A stretch of 64,000 nt of DNA from Bin87 sp965197635 (GCA_965197635.1 OZ240218.1:682001-746000), one strand, 5' to 3'. Positions 15,420 through 24,525 are shown, counted from the stretch's first letter. The notes: generated by a model not told the origin, from the sequence alone. Numbers and translations: made by a program.

Positions 15420-17594
15420 TCAAGAGGTTCGGGGACGAATGTCCGGCAATGTGCCGTGTTCGTAACCCCTGATGCCCCTCTTGATGTGTGAAGCATAGAA
15501 CGCAATGCTCTTCCTGGTGGTCTGCGCTGTGGGATGCTCTCCCCGAATTTTTTCAAGGACTTCATCGTAGGTAAGGCCAACTGTTTGCCCATTGCGCTCT
15601 GCTACGACATGACCAAGCCAATAGATGGCAGAGTCCTTGACCGTATCCCTGCGGACCAATTGGGCTCGCCCGTGAGAGTTAAACTCAGACGATACAGAAA
15701 TTGCAGGATGATCTTGCTTGTTATGGATGCCAAAGCTGTCGGGCAGCAGATCAACGGCTTTTGCTTCGCGCCGTAGCAAGTGCATCGTCTTGTTTTGTGC
15801 ACTGTTAAAAATCACCTGCTTGTCTATCGCCTGGCTTTCGAGTTCGGTCAGTTCGCCTCGCCATTCGGCGAGTTCTGATTCCAGTTCGCTTCTCCAATTG
15901 CCGAAAATTTGGAGCTCCCGAATCCGGTTGGGACGTTGCGGCAGCGTAGCAATGTACTCATCGAATTGGCGGACTAACTCGTCGTCATCACCCAGTACCC
16001 GTTCCCGCCATTCGATCAGTTCACGCAGTTCGTTCCGTCGTGCGCTGTCAGCGCCAGCAACGTTCTGCCGCTCTTGTTCGAGCAACTCTTTGAACAAAGC
16101 CAACAGTCCGGCGGCCAATTCGTCGTCAATCATAATGTCGTTCGGGAACGTCATCTCATCCTCCGGTTCATACAAATCAACCAACTCGTCCAGCGGCGGG
16201 GCGACGGGCAGGTGGGCTTGAATGTGAGCGTCTATATGGCACAGATCGCAAACCAGCTGATGAGCGTCTCCGCAGTGGGTCTCGTACTGCCAGCGCCGAC
16301 GGGAGCGCCATTTGCCGCAACGCTCGCAGTCCTTGCCCAAAGGAAACCCGCAACCCCGGCAGTAGTGGCTGGCGGCGGGTGATGCTACATCGCACCAGGG
16401 TTCTGGACACCACACTATTGGGGCTTGGCCGCCTGACTTCGCCACGCCGCGCGGCTCCAGTGACCATTCCCGGTAATCCTCGGGGAGGCCGTGTTTTTCG
16501 GCGTTGCCGGCCAGGTCCAGGATGATGCAGTCGCTGCCGTCGGGTTTGGGGCGCAGGCCGCGGCCCACCATTTGCAGGTAGAGAGCCAGGCTCATGGTGG
16601 GGCGGGCGATGATGATGCAGGAGGCGTCGGGCAGGTCGAAGCCCTCGGTGGCGACGATTACGTTGACCAGCACCTTGACGCTGCCATTACGGAAACCGGC
16701 GATGGCCTTGTCACGTTCCTCCCGGTTGCTGTCGCCGAGGATGACTGCCGCCGGGATACCGGCGTCGTTGAACACCGATGCGAGATTGTGAGCATGGTCA
16801 ACTGATACGGCGTAGGCAATGGTGGGCCGGCCATCGGCGTGCTTTTGCCAGAACGTCAGCGCGCCAGCAGTCATTATGTCCGGGCGGTCGCGGTTGGCCT
16901 GTTCGATGCCCGATTCGGTGTAATCGCCGGTGCGGTCAACCGCGCCGCCGCTGATGCGCTGTTCCGGGGGCGGTATGAACACCTGCGCCTCGCACAGCGA
17001 ACCGAGGCCCTGCAAGTCGGCGGTCTGCGGGCCGCAGAGCAGGTCGTCAAAGAGGTGGTCGAAGCCCTCTTTTTCCGACAGCCGCCAGGGGGTGGCGGTC
17101 ATGCCGACGATGGGGCCAGGCCACTGGCGCATGGCCCGCGTCCAGCCGTCGGCGGCGGCATGGTGGGCTTCGTCGATTACCAGCAGGTCGTCGGGATTGT
17201 AGCGGTTCCATACCTCTCGCCGGGCGTTGCGGCGGCCCACGGTTTGCGCCATCAGGATGACGGCGACGCCGGCCTTTGCCGGCGCGTCCTCGCCGGGAGT
17301 CCAGTTCACGTTGGTGATTGCGGAAACGCCGGCGTCGGTGAGCATCCGGCGGGTCTGCTCGGCCAGCTCCTTGCGGTGGGTGAGCCAGACCGCCTTGCGT
17401 CCTTCGGTGAGCCGTTGGGCCAGCAGCGCGCTGGCGATGATGGTTTTGCCGCCGCCGGTTGGCAGTTGGAGCATCAGCCGCGCTTTGGGGTCAGCGGCTA
17501 GAGTTTTCTGAATCTGCCGTAGCAGGGCCTGTTGGTAGAGGCGAAGTTGCGGCATGGCGCCGCATTGTACCAGTACACCGACTAACGCCGGCAT
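15420..17594 (-). CDS. SF2 DEAH-box helicase with a cysteine-rich insert
   Basis: I choose ATG 17594, six bases after an AGGA and directly after the preceding small gene; ATG 17555 is the alternative. The 724-residue protein has Walker A PTGGGKT (45-51), DEAH in VIDEAHHAAAD, motif III in GMTATPWR, helicase-C blocks VNVIVATEGFDLP and QMVGRGLRP. A Cys-rich region follows (CPEPWC, CRGCGFPLGKDCERCGKW, CDLCHIDAH), which probably binds zinc. The last 250 residues are helical and charged. It resembles ResIII-type helicases in restriction or defence loci; no nuclease is fused. Function open. Confidence 0.8.
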   Translation of the reverse strand: MPALVGVLVQCGAMPQLRLYQQALLRQIQKTLAADPKARLMLQLPTGGGKTIIASALLAQRLTEGRKAVWLTHRKELAEQTRRMLTDAGVSAITNVNWTPGEDAPAKAGVAVILMAQTVGRRNARREVWNRYNPDDLLVIDEAHHAAADGWTRAMRQWPGPIVGMTATPWRLSEKEGFDHLFDDLLCGPQTADLQGLGSLCEAQVFIPPPEQRISGGAVDRTGDYTESGIEQANRDRPDIMTAGALTFWQKHADGRPTIAYAVSVDHAHNLASVFNDAGIPAAVILGDSNREERDKAIAGFRNGSVKVLVNVIVATEGFDLPDASCIIIARPTMSLALYLQMVGRGLRPKPDGSDCIILDLAGNAEKHGLPEDYREWSLEPRGVAKSGGQAPIVWCPEPWCDVASPAASHYCRGCGFPLGKDCERCGKWRSRRRWQYETHCGDAHQLVCDLCHIDAHIQAHLPVAPPLDELVDLYEPEDEMTFPNDIMIDDELAAGLLALFKELLEQERQNVAGADSARRNELRELIEWRERVLGDDDELVRQFDEYIATLPQRPNRIRELQIFGNWRSELESELAEWRGELTELESQAIDKQVIFNSAQNKTMHLLRREAKAVDLLPDSFGIHNKQDHPAISVSSEFNSHGRAQLVRRDTVKDSAIYWLGHVVAERNGQTVGLTYDEVLEKIRGEHPTAQTTRKSIAFYASHIKRGIRGYEHGTLPDIRPRTS

Positions 17595-17596
17595 TG

Positions 17597-17851
17597 CTAT
17601 TCCTGAACCAGCCCCATCTCGGCCAACGCTTGCCACGCGGTTTCCCAAAATCCCTGGTCGGGGAAATCCATGTGAATGTCTATTACCGCCTTGATGCGGC
17701 AATACAGTTCATCAACCTGCTCCGGCGACAACGATTCCGGGTCAGGAACCCTGATTCGGCTGTCGTCCTGGTAATAGTGATGACTTCTGGTCATCCGTTC
17801 CTTCAAGTGGCTCTCGGTATACGCCCAGATGATGCGCGAGTCGTTGGTCAT
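17597..17851 (-). CDS. small acidic protein of unknown function, upstream of the helicase
   Basis: An 84-residue protein with GGAGA before the ATG at 17851. No recognised domain; it begins MTNDSRIIWAYTE and is rich in charged and aromatic residues, with a helical middle (ESLSPEQVDELYCRIKAV). It ends three bases before the helicase start, so the two are probably co-translated. Confidence 0.6.
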   Translation of the reverse strand: MTNDSRIIWAYTESHLKERMTRSHHYYQDDSRIRVPDPESLSPEQVDELYCRIKAVIDIHMDFPDQGFWETAWQALAEMGLVQE

Positions 17852-17865
17852 TTCAGTTCTCCCCG

Positions 17866-17893
17866 GTAGGGGCGAATAATTATTCGCCCCTAC
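17866..17893. repeat. perfect 28-bp palindrome
   Basis: GTAGGGGCGAATAA and its exact reverse complement abut without a loop. The stop codon of the oxidoreductase at 17890-18975 lies inside it. It is similar in appearance to short dispersed palindromes of many bacterial genomes and may act as a transcription terminator for that gene. Confidence 0.75.
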
Positions 17894-18975
17894 ACTTTTG
17901 CCGCAGCCACCGCCTTCAGCTCCGGCATCACCTCCGTCGCAAACAGCCGCATGCTGGCTTCGGCGGCATCGTAGGGCATGGCAGCGTAGCTGAAGGCCCC
18001 GACATAGGTGTCGTGGCCGGTGCGCTCACGGATTTGCAGGATTTTTTCGTAGCACTGCTCGGGGGTGCCCCAAACCTGGAGGTTGACGAAGAAGTCCACC
18101 ACCTCGTCGTCGCCGTAGTCGAACATCTTCTCGGCGACCTTGCCATAGTATTCGTAGCCCTTGATGTCCTTGTGGTGGTCAGCCTTGAACTGGTAATGGT
18201 CCATCACGGTGTGCCAATAGCCGCCGATGTAACGGCGGGCCATGTCGCGGGCGTGGTCGGCGTTCTCATGGCAGAAGGTCCAGCAGGCGACCACCGGAGC
18301 CGGCGGATTGCTGGCGGCGGTGCCGTGGCTCTCCTGCCAGGCCGTTCGGTAGTTGTTCAAATCGCGCTCCACTTCTTCCCAGGGCTTTTGCGGAATCACC
18401 AGCAAACCGACGCCCAGCTGGGCCATGATGCGGCTGCTCTCCGGGGAGATGGCGGCGGCGTAGGAGCGGCCCTTGAAACTGCGGAAGGGGTTGGGACGGA
18501 TTTCGCGGCGGGGCTGCTTGATGTACTCGCCGTCAAACTCGCAGAAGCCACTCTCCAACCCCGCCAGCAAGCACTCGGCAGATTCGATGAAGCGGATGCG
18601 GGACTCGTTCATATCCACGCGGAAGCCGTCGTACTCCACCTTTGCCAAGCCGCGCCCGACGCCCAGGATGAAGCGTCCGTCACTGAGGTTGTCCAGCATG
18701 GACACTTGCTCGGCGACGCGCATGGGATCGTGCCACGGCAGAACGCAGACCATACTGCCCAGTTGCAGGTCGGTGGTGCGGCCGGCCATGTAGGTGAGGA
18801 ACTGGAGCACATCGGGGCACATGGTGTAGTCCGTGAAGTGGTGCTCCACACCCCAGATTGACTGGAAGCCAAGGGGTTCAGCCAGATCAGCGAGGCGGAG
18901 TTCGTCCCGGTACACCCGATAATCGGAGGTGAATTTGCCGGGGTTCTGGAAGATGGTGGCGGTGCCTACGTGCAT
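17890..18975 (-). CDS. LLM-class flavin-dependent oxidoreductase
   Basis: The 361-residue bacterial-luciferase-like barrel has GGAGG six bases before ATG 18975. Blocks are LGFQSIWGVEHHFTDY, VCVLPWHDPMRVAEQVSMLD, DGRFILGVGRGLAKVEYDGF and a C-terminal WGTPEQCYEKI. The EHHF motif and length fit FMN-dependent LuxA/alkanal-monooxygenase-like enzymes rather than F420 types. Likely reaction: flavin-dependent oxygenation of an organic substrate using reduced flavin from a separate reductase, which is not seen here. Confidence 0.87.
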   Translation of the reverse strand: MHVGTATIFQNPGKFTSDYRVYRDELRLADLAEPLGFQSIWGVEHHFTDYTMCPDVLQFLTYMAGRTTDLQLGSMVCVLPWHDPMRVAEQVSMLDNLSDGRFILGVGRGLAKVEYDGFRVDMNESRIRFIESAECLLAGLESGFCEFDGEYIKQPRREIRPNPFRSFKGRSYAAAISPESSRIMAQLGVGLLVIPQKPWEEVERDLNNYRTAWQESHGTAASNPPAPVVACWTFCHENADHARDMARRYIGGYWHTVMDHYQFKADHHKDIKGYEYYGKVAEKMFDYGDDEVVDFFVNLQVWGTPEQCYEKILQIRERTGHDTYVGAFSYAAMPYDAAEASMRLFATEVMPELKAVAAAKV

Positions 18976-19035
18976 GGTGGCCTCCGTCGCAAAGTTTTTG
19001 AAGTTACGATTGGTTGAAATTGTAACGTGGCCGAT

Positions 19036-19884
19036 TTACACGGGAGCGAAAACGGTAGCGTCAGTCATCCGCGATTCCAAAGTTCGCATGATGTCGTCAA
19101 GCTCAAGGTTGGCGTCTGCCTGCAATCCCAGGCAGGCGCGTATACCGTCAGTATCGGTGCTGAGCCGCCTGGACAAGCTCAAGCGAAAGCCTTGTTCAAG
19201 GTCATTGGCTTGGTAGGCGTGTATGTGCATGGAGTCACCTACTATCGCCGGTTCCGTGAGGTGAGTGAAATCGAACTCACGCTCCATGTATTCCAGTAGT
19301 TTGTCCTGAACTACGAGGACCAGTTTTCGATTCACGTGCTCGAAGGTTTGTATTTTGTGATGAAGTTGCATCAGGATAGTTTTGGCGGTCATCTTCCAAT
19401 TTATGCCAAAGGGTTTGGTGTTGTTCTCTTCATCGTCATTACGAAGGACGCCGAGATTTCGCAGCGTTCGTTGGTGCTCAGGCCACACGGCGCCCGTAGT
19501 ATCCAGCGTTTGCAATTCTATGCCGACGAAATCCCTGGCTCTCCCGTCCCGTGCCGACACCAGGAAATAATCAACACTGCCACCGGGTACTGGCACTTCG
19601 GCGACAAGGTGCAACTCGTTGCCCGGCTCGTGGCTCATCAGCAACTGAAGGCAGTCAACGAAGATTTGCCGGCGGTCCAGCAACCGCGCCGGGCAGATGA
19701 CCAAGAGCTCATCGCGCCGCCCGTAGTTAACGGAGCAGGTGCCTATGGACACATCGGGCGCACTCTTCCGCACTTTGTAGCAACGGCTGTTGATATACGG
19801 GCAGTGTTGCTCGGCCACTATGCTGCGCCACCCTGCCAACATCGAGGTTACCGGATTGCCGAAAAGTTCTGCGACAGCACTCAT
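19036..19884 (-). CDS. NotI-family type II restriction endonuclease
   Basis: The true start is ATG 19884, which overlaps the methyltransferase stop (ATGA); the open frame upstream is the antisense of that gene. The 282-residue protein has four cysteines spaced as in NotI (28, 35, 50, 64: CPYINSRC, IGTC, VICP), which in NotI hold an iron atom. It then has RRQIFVDCLQLL and the nuclease core PVPGGSVDYFLVSA with DFVGIELQTLDTTG. It should cut an unmodified site; NotI relatives recognise long GC-rich sequences. Specificity here is unknown. Confidence 0.85.
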   Translation of the reverse strand: MSAVAELFGNPVTSMLAGWRSIVAEQHCPYINSRCYKVRKSAPDVSIGTCSVNYGRRDELLVICPARLLDRRQIFVDCLQLLMSHEPGNELHLVAEVPVPGGSVDYFLVSARDGRARDFVGIELQTLDTTGAVWPEHQRTLRNLGVLRNDDEENNTKPFGINWKMTAKTILMQLHHKIQTFEHVNRKLVLVVQDKLLEYMEREFDFTHLTEPAIVGDSMHIHAYQANDLEQGFRLSLSRRLSTDTDGIRACLGLQADANLELDDIMRTLESRMTDATVFAPV

Positions 19885-20945
19885 AACAGCCTCCGGCACC
19901 TTTCCTCTGCATATTCCAGATACCTTGGGGAAAGATCGACTCCTACCGACTTTCGACCGAACTCCCACGCTGCCAACAGCGTCGTACCCGTGCCGCAAAA
20001 CGGATCGAGAACGATCCCATCGGGAGGGCAGGTGGCTAGTATTGGAATGCGGCACAAGTCCATGGGGTACGGCGCGAAATGCGTCTTGCGCTGCTGGGTA
20101 TCCTCGGGCACTATGTCCCAAACGTCGGCCGGCTTGCTGCCTTTGGGATGGCAGCGGATGATGTAGAAGCCTTTATCGTGCAGTTCTTTAGCTCTGCCAG
20201 ATACACGGATGTTGTTGGAATGAGTTGTTCTCTGATTCCCACGGATGATCATCCGGAAGTCTGACACCAGTCCATCACACATTTCCGCGAGGATACCGTC
20301 AAGCGCAGATAACGCCGAATCCTTTTCACCATTGGCAAGGTCAGTAGATGATTCAATTTGCTTGCGGTAACGTACACCGGAAACGCCAGTTGCGGAAACC
20401 ACCTTGCCTTTTTCAACGCGGGCTGAGCGCGGCTGTGACCTTATCGCGTCGGCATCGTAGTAATAGCTTTTGGCCTGTTTCACAAAGTGAAATACGTTCT
20501 CGTGGATGTTGCCCAGACGATCCTGGGTGTTATCCATTCCGCTTTTCATTTTGTTCCAAATGACACTGTTCCTGAGCACCCACTCGTCGCGGTCGATGAG
20601 ACGCAATGCCACCCGCCACGGGATGCCGGCAAGTCCTTTATCGTTGTACGTGTCGCCTATATTCAGCCAGAAAGAACCGCTCGGTTTCAACACCCGTTTG
20701 ACTTGTGCAAACACTCTTTCCAGCTCACCGATGTACTCCGCGCTGGTAGTTTCCTGCCCGATGCCGCCGTTCTCGTACTCGCGTTTTCCCCAGTAGGGAG
20801 GGGACGTCATAACGCAGTCAACGCTGCCAGCCGGCAACTCCGCCAGCACGAGGTTGGCGTCGCCGAGCAGCAGCAACGGCGCCAGCCCGTCGCCGCGTCG
20901 GTACTCCATGAACGCTGCACCGTATTGTTCGTTGATAACCGCCAT
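19881..20945 (-). CDS. type II DNA methyltransferase (TSPPYW class), partner of the NotI-like nuclease
   Basis: The 354-residue beta-class amino-methyltransferase has the catalytic motif IV TSPPYWGKREY at about residues 47-57, and motif I near the C-terminus in LDPFCGTGTTLLAAWEFGRKSVGVDLSP. The order is IV then I, as in N4-cytosine and many N6-adenine enzymes. A central variable part (about 150-260) would be the target-recognition region. It precedes and overlaps the endonuclease gene, so protection is made first. Confidence 0.9.
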   Translation of the reverse strand: MAVINEQYGAAFMEYRRGDGLAPLLLLGDANLVLAELPAGSVDCVMTSPPYWGKREYENGGIGQETTSAEYIGELERVFAQVKRVLKPSGSFWLNIGDTYNDKGLAGIPWRVALRLIDRDEWVLRNSVIWNKMKSGMDNTQDRLGNIHENVFHFVKQAKSYYYDADAIRSQPRSARVEKGKVVSATGVSGVRYRKQIESSTDLANGEKDSALSALDGILAEMCDGLVSDFRMIIRGNQRTTHSNNIRVSGRAKELHDKGFYIIRCHPKGSKPADVWDIVPEDTQQRKTHFAPYPMDLCRIPILATCPPDGIVLDPFCGTGTTLLAAWEFGRKSVGVDLSPRYLEYAEERCRRLL

Positions 20946-21012
20946 GGCTCCGTCACCAACCTGACAGACGTAATCTCTGACACTATCGTGTCAAGATGAC
21001 TACAGCAATGCC

Positions 21013-21387
21013 CTATAACTCGTAGCCTTCTTCCGACGGCAGGAAATCGTCCGAGTTCAAGCCACGTTGTTTCAGGCGGCCGCGTATTTCGGCCCGTGCT
21101 TGCGCCTGTCCTTCTTCGCGCCATTTTTCCCATCGCCGTTCCTCGAGAGGTTTGAGCACATGGCGTTCCAAGAAAGGGGCTAGCACCGGTTTACTCTCCG
21201 GCCTCTTGTCCCGTGAACGAAAGAGGAGGGCGCAAAGTCCGTGAGTCGCCGCCAGGCAGACCATAACCGTTACCGTCGTCGCCAGCGCTCCCTTCGGCTG
21301 GTAAGCGTCTACGCCATACCACAACAGCACGGCAAAGAGGGCAACCGCGAATACGGCCCGAAGCATTTTTGATTTCCCAAGACTCAT
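21013..21387 (-). CDS. small two-helix membrane protein with a charged cytoplasmic tail
   Basis: The 124-residue protein has two membrane segments (about 9-27 and 35-56), then a strongly charged helical tail (FLERHVLKPLEERRWEKWRE... ending SEEGYEL). Its ATG overlaps the stop of the preceding oxidoreductase gene (ATGA at 21384-21387), so the two are co-translated. No family recognised. Confidence 0.6.
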   Translation of the reverse strand: MSLGKSKMLRAVFAVALFAVLLWYGVDAYQPKGALATTVTVMVCLAATHGLCALLFRSRDKRPESKPVLAPFLERHVLKPLEERRWEKWREEGQAQARAEIRGRLKQRGLNSDDFLPSEEGYEL

Positions 21388-22445
21388 GCTATCACCGCCC
21401 GCACTTTCTCCGGGGCGCAGGCGTGCATGACGGCTTGGGTGGAGGCGATTTCGGGGCGGGCGGCGATGACGCGAACCAGGGCCACGTCCAGGTCCTCGGC
21501 CAGCTTGGCGAAGGCGGCGGCGGCTCCGTCGGGCTTGCCGTAGTAGCCGACGGCCAGCAGGGATTCGGATGGGTAGGCGTCAGCGACCTCATCCATATCA
21601 CCACCCCGGGAGCGTATGGCATCGGCCCCGGCCAGTTCTTCGGTGTAGCCCATGCGCTCAAAGTGGGCGCGGTAGCCGAACTGTCGCTCCCGGTCGGTGG
21701 GCACTGCTGCGCCCAAGGGATAGCCCAGACAGTTCTTGGCGAAGGCGCGGCGGGCCACGTCTTCATCATCGTCCACGCAGATGCGGATGTACTCGACTAC
21801 CTTGACCTCGGACGGGTCGCGGCCGACCCGCTCCGCGCCTTCGGCGATGCGCTCGCGGCTCCAGGCAATTTGCGCAGGGGTACACCAGTTGAGGCAGACA
21901 CCGTCGGCGACCTCGCCGGCCAGCCGCAGCATCTCTGGCCCCAGCGTGCCCAGGTACACCGGCGTGTTTGGCGCGGGCCGGATGGCCATGCGGATGTTGT
22001 TGTAGTTGATGTGCTCACCCTGATAGGTAACGCGTTCTCCGCGCACCAGGCCGCGCAAGGTTGTGAGGTAGTCGCGCATAAGGTTCAAAGCAGACACGCG
22101 AGGGAAGCCCAAATCGCGGCGGTTGGCGGGACGGTAGGCGCTGCCCGCGCCGATGCCCATGATGAACTTGCCGCCGGTCTGCTGGCTCATCGTGCCCCCG
22201 GACATGGCAAACCCGATGGGCGTGCGGTACATCACCGGAGACACGCCGATGCCGGTGGTGAGGCCTCCCTCAACCACGTCGCAACTGGCCTGCCAGCGGC
22301 GGGCGCAAACCTGGAAGGAATCGGTGCCGATGTTCTCGGGCGTCCAGATGCTTTCATATCCCAACTCCGCCGCCTCGCGCGCCAGGTTAGCCTGGTCGTC
22401 CCAATTCATGCCCAAGGTGTGGTCAAGTCCGACGCCGATTTCCAT
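21384..22445 (-). CDS. LLM-class F420-dependent oxidoreductase
   Basis: I place the start at ATG 22445 (GGAGG eight bases upstream) instead of the longer frame from 22529. The 353-residue barrel begins MEIGVGLDHTLG and has LGYESIWTPENIGTD, GGKFIMGIGAGSAYRP, and NTPVYLGTLGPEMLRLAGEVADGV, the pattern of F420-dependent methylenetetrahydromethanopterin-reductase-like proteins. The substrate is unknown. It is coupled to the small membrane protein after it and divergent from the MFS transporter. Confidence 0.85.
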   Translation of the reverse strand: MEIGVGLDHTLGMNWDDQANLAREAAELGYESIWTPENIGTDSFQVCARRWQASCDVVEGGLTTGIGVSPVMYRTPIGFAMSGGTMSQQTGGKFIMGIGAGSAYRPANRRDLGFPRVSALNLMRDYLTTLRGLVRGERVTYQGEHINYNNIRMAIRPAPNTPVYLGTLGPEMLRLAGEVADGVCLNWCTPAQIAWSRERIAEGAERVGRDPSEVKVVEYIRICVDDDEDVARRAFAKNCLGYPLGAAVPTDRERQFGYRAHFERMGYTEELAGADAIRSRGGDMDEVADAYPSESLLAVGYYGKPDGAAAAFAKLAEDLDVALVRVIAARPEIASTQAVMHACAPEKVRAVIA

Positions 22446-22558
22446 TGCTAAACCTCCGAAAAGGGTGGGAACTGTGAGCAGGATTGTACCACGCAGCGTT
22501 AGGGCGCCGACCGTCGGTGCTATAATCACCGCCGGTTTGCCAAGGAGGATCTGAGTAG

Positions 22559-23836
22559 TTGGCCCGATTGGTCAGGGATACGGGGCTGGGCGCGCGGGCG
22601 AGCGAGACTTTCGGCTCGTTCCGACGGCGCGACTTTTCGTTGGTCTGGGTATCCGCCAACATCGCCATGGTCGGCCGGCAGATGGAGATTATCGCGGTGC
22701 TCTGGCTGGTGCTGGAGCTGACCGGCGACCCGCTGCTGGTCGGCCTGGCTGGCGGCTCGGCGCTCAGTCTGGCGTTCCTGTCGGTATTCGCCGGCGCGGT
22801 GGTGGACCGGCTCCCCAGGCGTCTTCTCATGGCGGTGGGCCACTTCATCGCGGCGGCGCTGGCGTTCCTGCTGATGCTGCTGCTGATGACCGACGGCCTG
22901 CAAGTTTGGATGATTTTCTTGGTCATCATCGGCGGGGGCGCGTTCCGTACCGTCGAGCTGCCGGTGACCAATGCGCTCATCATCGATACTGTACCGCGCG
23001 ACCGGCTCACCAACGCCGTGGCGATGCTGGGATTGGGTCAAAATCTCACGCAGTTCGTGGGGCCCATTGCCGGCGGTTTTCTCTTCACGCCACTTACTCC
23101 GGCCGGGCTGTTCGGTTTCATCGGGGTGCTGTACGTGGTCGGCGGGGTCATTGCCCTGATGGTACGAACCCGCAACCTCACGGTGGGAAATACCACGCCT
23201 CGGGAAATTATCATCGGCGTGGCCGCCGGTTTGCGGCACGTCTGGCAGCGCAAGGAACTGTTCATGGCGTTGCTCATCGCCACCATGTACAACGTGACCG
23301 GTTTTCCTTTTTCCACGGCCCTGATGCCCATATTTGCCAAGGACACCCTTCTGGGCGGTCCCGAGGTACTTGGCCTCCTGAACGGAGCGATGGGAGCGGG
23401 CGCAGTGCTGGGGGCACTGGTGGTGGCCGGCTTGGGCAACTTGCGACGGCAGGGGTGGTGGCTGGTGTGGGCGGTTAATGGCGGCTGGCATGGTTCAATG
23501 ATTTTGTTCGCCGTCGCCGTGATGACCTTGCCGGGCCTGCTGCCGTTCACCGGGGTCTTAGTAGTGGCTCTGGCGATCAAAGTGCTCACCGGCATCGGGC
23601 GCTCTGTGTCCTTGGTGTTGGTGATGACGGTGCTGATGGGCAACTCCGACTCGGAGTTTCGCGGGCGCATGGGCGGGATGCGCGTGCTGGCGATACAGGC
23701 GCACTTTCCGGCCAGCGCGCTGAACGGGTGGATGGTCACGCAGATTGGGGCGCCCCTCACGGCGCTGTACCTGGGGATAGCCGGGTCGGCGGCGGTGTTC
23801 CTGTGCCTGTTGTCGCGCCGGTTGCGGGAGGCGTGA
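22559..23836 (+). CDS. MFS transporter, DHA3-like drug/metabolite exporter
   Basis: The 425-residue protein starts at TTG 22559 with AGGAGG ten bases upstream. Twelve hydrophobic segments fit the MFS fold. It starts FGSFRRRDFSLVWVSANIAMVGRQ..., with the loop 2-3 motif VDRLPRRLLMAVGH. The sequence resembles enterobactin-exporter/MFS-3 type permeases that pump small molecules outward by proton antiport. It is transcribed away from the oxidoreductase and may share a regulatory region with it (TATAAT at 22521-22526). Confidence 0.85.
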   Translation: MARLVRDTGLGARASETFGSFRRRDFSLVWVSANIAMVGRQMEIIAVLWLVLELTGDPLLVGLAGGSALSLAFLSVFAGAVVDRLPRRLLMAVGHFIAAALAFLLMLLLMTDGLQVWMIFLVIIGGGAFRTVELPVTNALIIDTVPRDRLTNAVAMLGLGQNLTQFVGPIAGGFLFTPLTPAGLFGFIGVLYVVGGVIALMVRTRNLTVGNTTPREIIIGVAAGLRHVWQRKELFMALLIATMYNVTGFPFSTALMPIFAKDTLLGGPEVLGLLNGAMGAGAVLGALVVAGLGNLRRQGWWLVWAVNGGWHGSMILFAVAVMTLPGLLPFTGVLVVALAIKVLTGIGRSVSLVLVMTVLMGNSDSEFRGRMGGMRVLAIQAHFPASALNGWMVTQIGAPLTALYLGIAGSAAVFLCLLSRRLREA

Positions 23837-23894
23837 ATCTTTACATCGATAGACAGGATGGAAAGGATGATGGCATGGACGGCGCTCAGAACCG

Positions 23895-24101
23895 CTAGCC
23901 GGAATCGGGACTTGCTCGCTCGTATGAAAAATCCGGGATGTCTGTTCGGTCGCTGGCGTGTTCGATGGTTATGGCGCACAGCCAGCCAGCAACGTCCAGC
24001 TCCAAAAGCGTGCCCTCGTCCAAGTCGCGGGTTTCGTCAGTTTCGGTGGGGGAAAGTTCGATGTAGAGGGTGTCGGTGTCGGCAAAGTATTTGACCTTCA
24101 T
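23895..24101 (-). CDS. DUF2283-family small protein
   Basis: A 68-residue protein with the DUF2283 signature: VKYFADTDTLYIELS, then ETRDLDEGTLLELDVAGWLCAITIEHAS. The family is often encoded next to DUF4258 or other toxin-like genes and may be an antitoxin; no such partner is adjacent here. Confidence 0.75.
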   Translation of the reverse strand: MKVKYFADTDTLYIELSPTETDETRDLDEGTLLELDVAGWLCAITIEHASDRTDIPDFSYERASPDSG

Positions 24102-24143
24102 AGCCTGAACCTGGCGACGATAATCGAGCGCACTTTCACCTAC

Positions 24144-24356
24144 CTATTTCTCTTTTTTGGCGTTAGATTGTGGAGGCTCCGGTGGCGCCTGTGTGGCCTT
24201 TGGCGGTTCTGCGGGCACCTGCGCGGAAGGAAGCACGATCGTTTTGGGGAGGGAAAGTTCATAAAAGTCAGGATCCCCCGTCGGAATGCGCTCGTCGGGG
24301 ATTGGGTTCGGTGGCGGTGTTGGCGCAACGTTACGGTCAGTTGGTTTGTCCTTCAC
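24144..24356 (-). CDS. short proline-rich protein, third of three overlapping unknown genes
   Basis: Start GTG 24356, seven bases after AGGAG. The 70 residues are rich in Pro, with no recognised domain and probably disordered (VAPTPPPNPIPDERIP, then VPAEPPKATQAPPEPP). It overlaps the preceding 62-residue gene by 20 bases. Confidence 0.5.
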   Translation of the reverse strand: MKDKPTDRNVAPTPPPNPIPDERIPTGDPDFYELSLPKTIVLPSAQVPAEPPKATQAPPEPPQSNAKKEK

Positions 24357-24525
24357 GATCTGTCTCCTTTTCGTCCCGATAGGTCGGCTCGTGGGATTTT
24401 GCGTTTGATTTTGCCGGTGTTTTAGGCGGCTTTGCTGGCTCTAGTGCGCTTTCGAATATGATTGAAGTAATCCCGTGGACCAGCCCCTTTGGCAAGGGCT
24501 TATCACGCTGGGGTTTGAACGACAT
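24337..24525 (-). CDS. short basic protein, second of three overlapping unknown genes
   Basis: A 62-residue protein from ATG 24525, with GGAGG eight bases upstream. It begins MSFKPQRDKPLPKGLVHGIT and ends in a charged, disordered tail. It overlaps the previous gene by 23 bases and the next by 20. No family recognised. Confidence 0.5.
   Translation of the reverse strand: MSFKPQRDKPLPKGLVHGITSIIFESALEPAKPPKTPAKSNAKSHEPTYRDEKETDREGQTN

Noticed and set aside
19336..20166. 276-codon plus-strand frame across the restriction genes
   Set aside because: Antisense to the NotI-like nuclease and methyltransferase, both of which have clear motifs.
22521..22526. TATAAT upstream of the MFS gene as a promoter
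   Set aside because: No -35 hexamer at proper spacing; noted in the MFS entry but not called.
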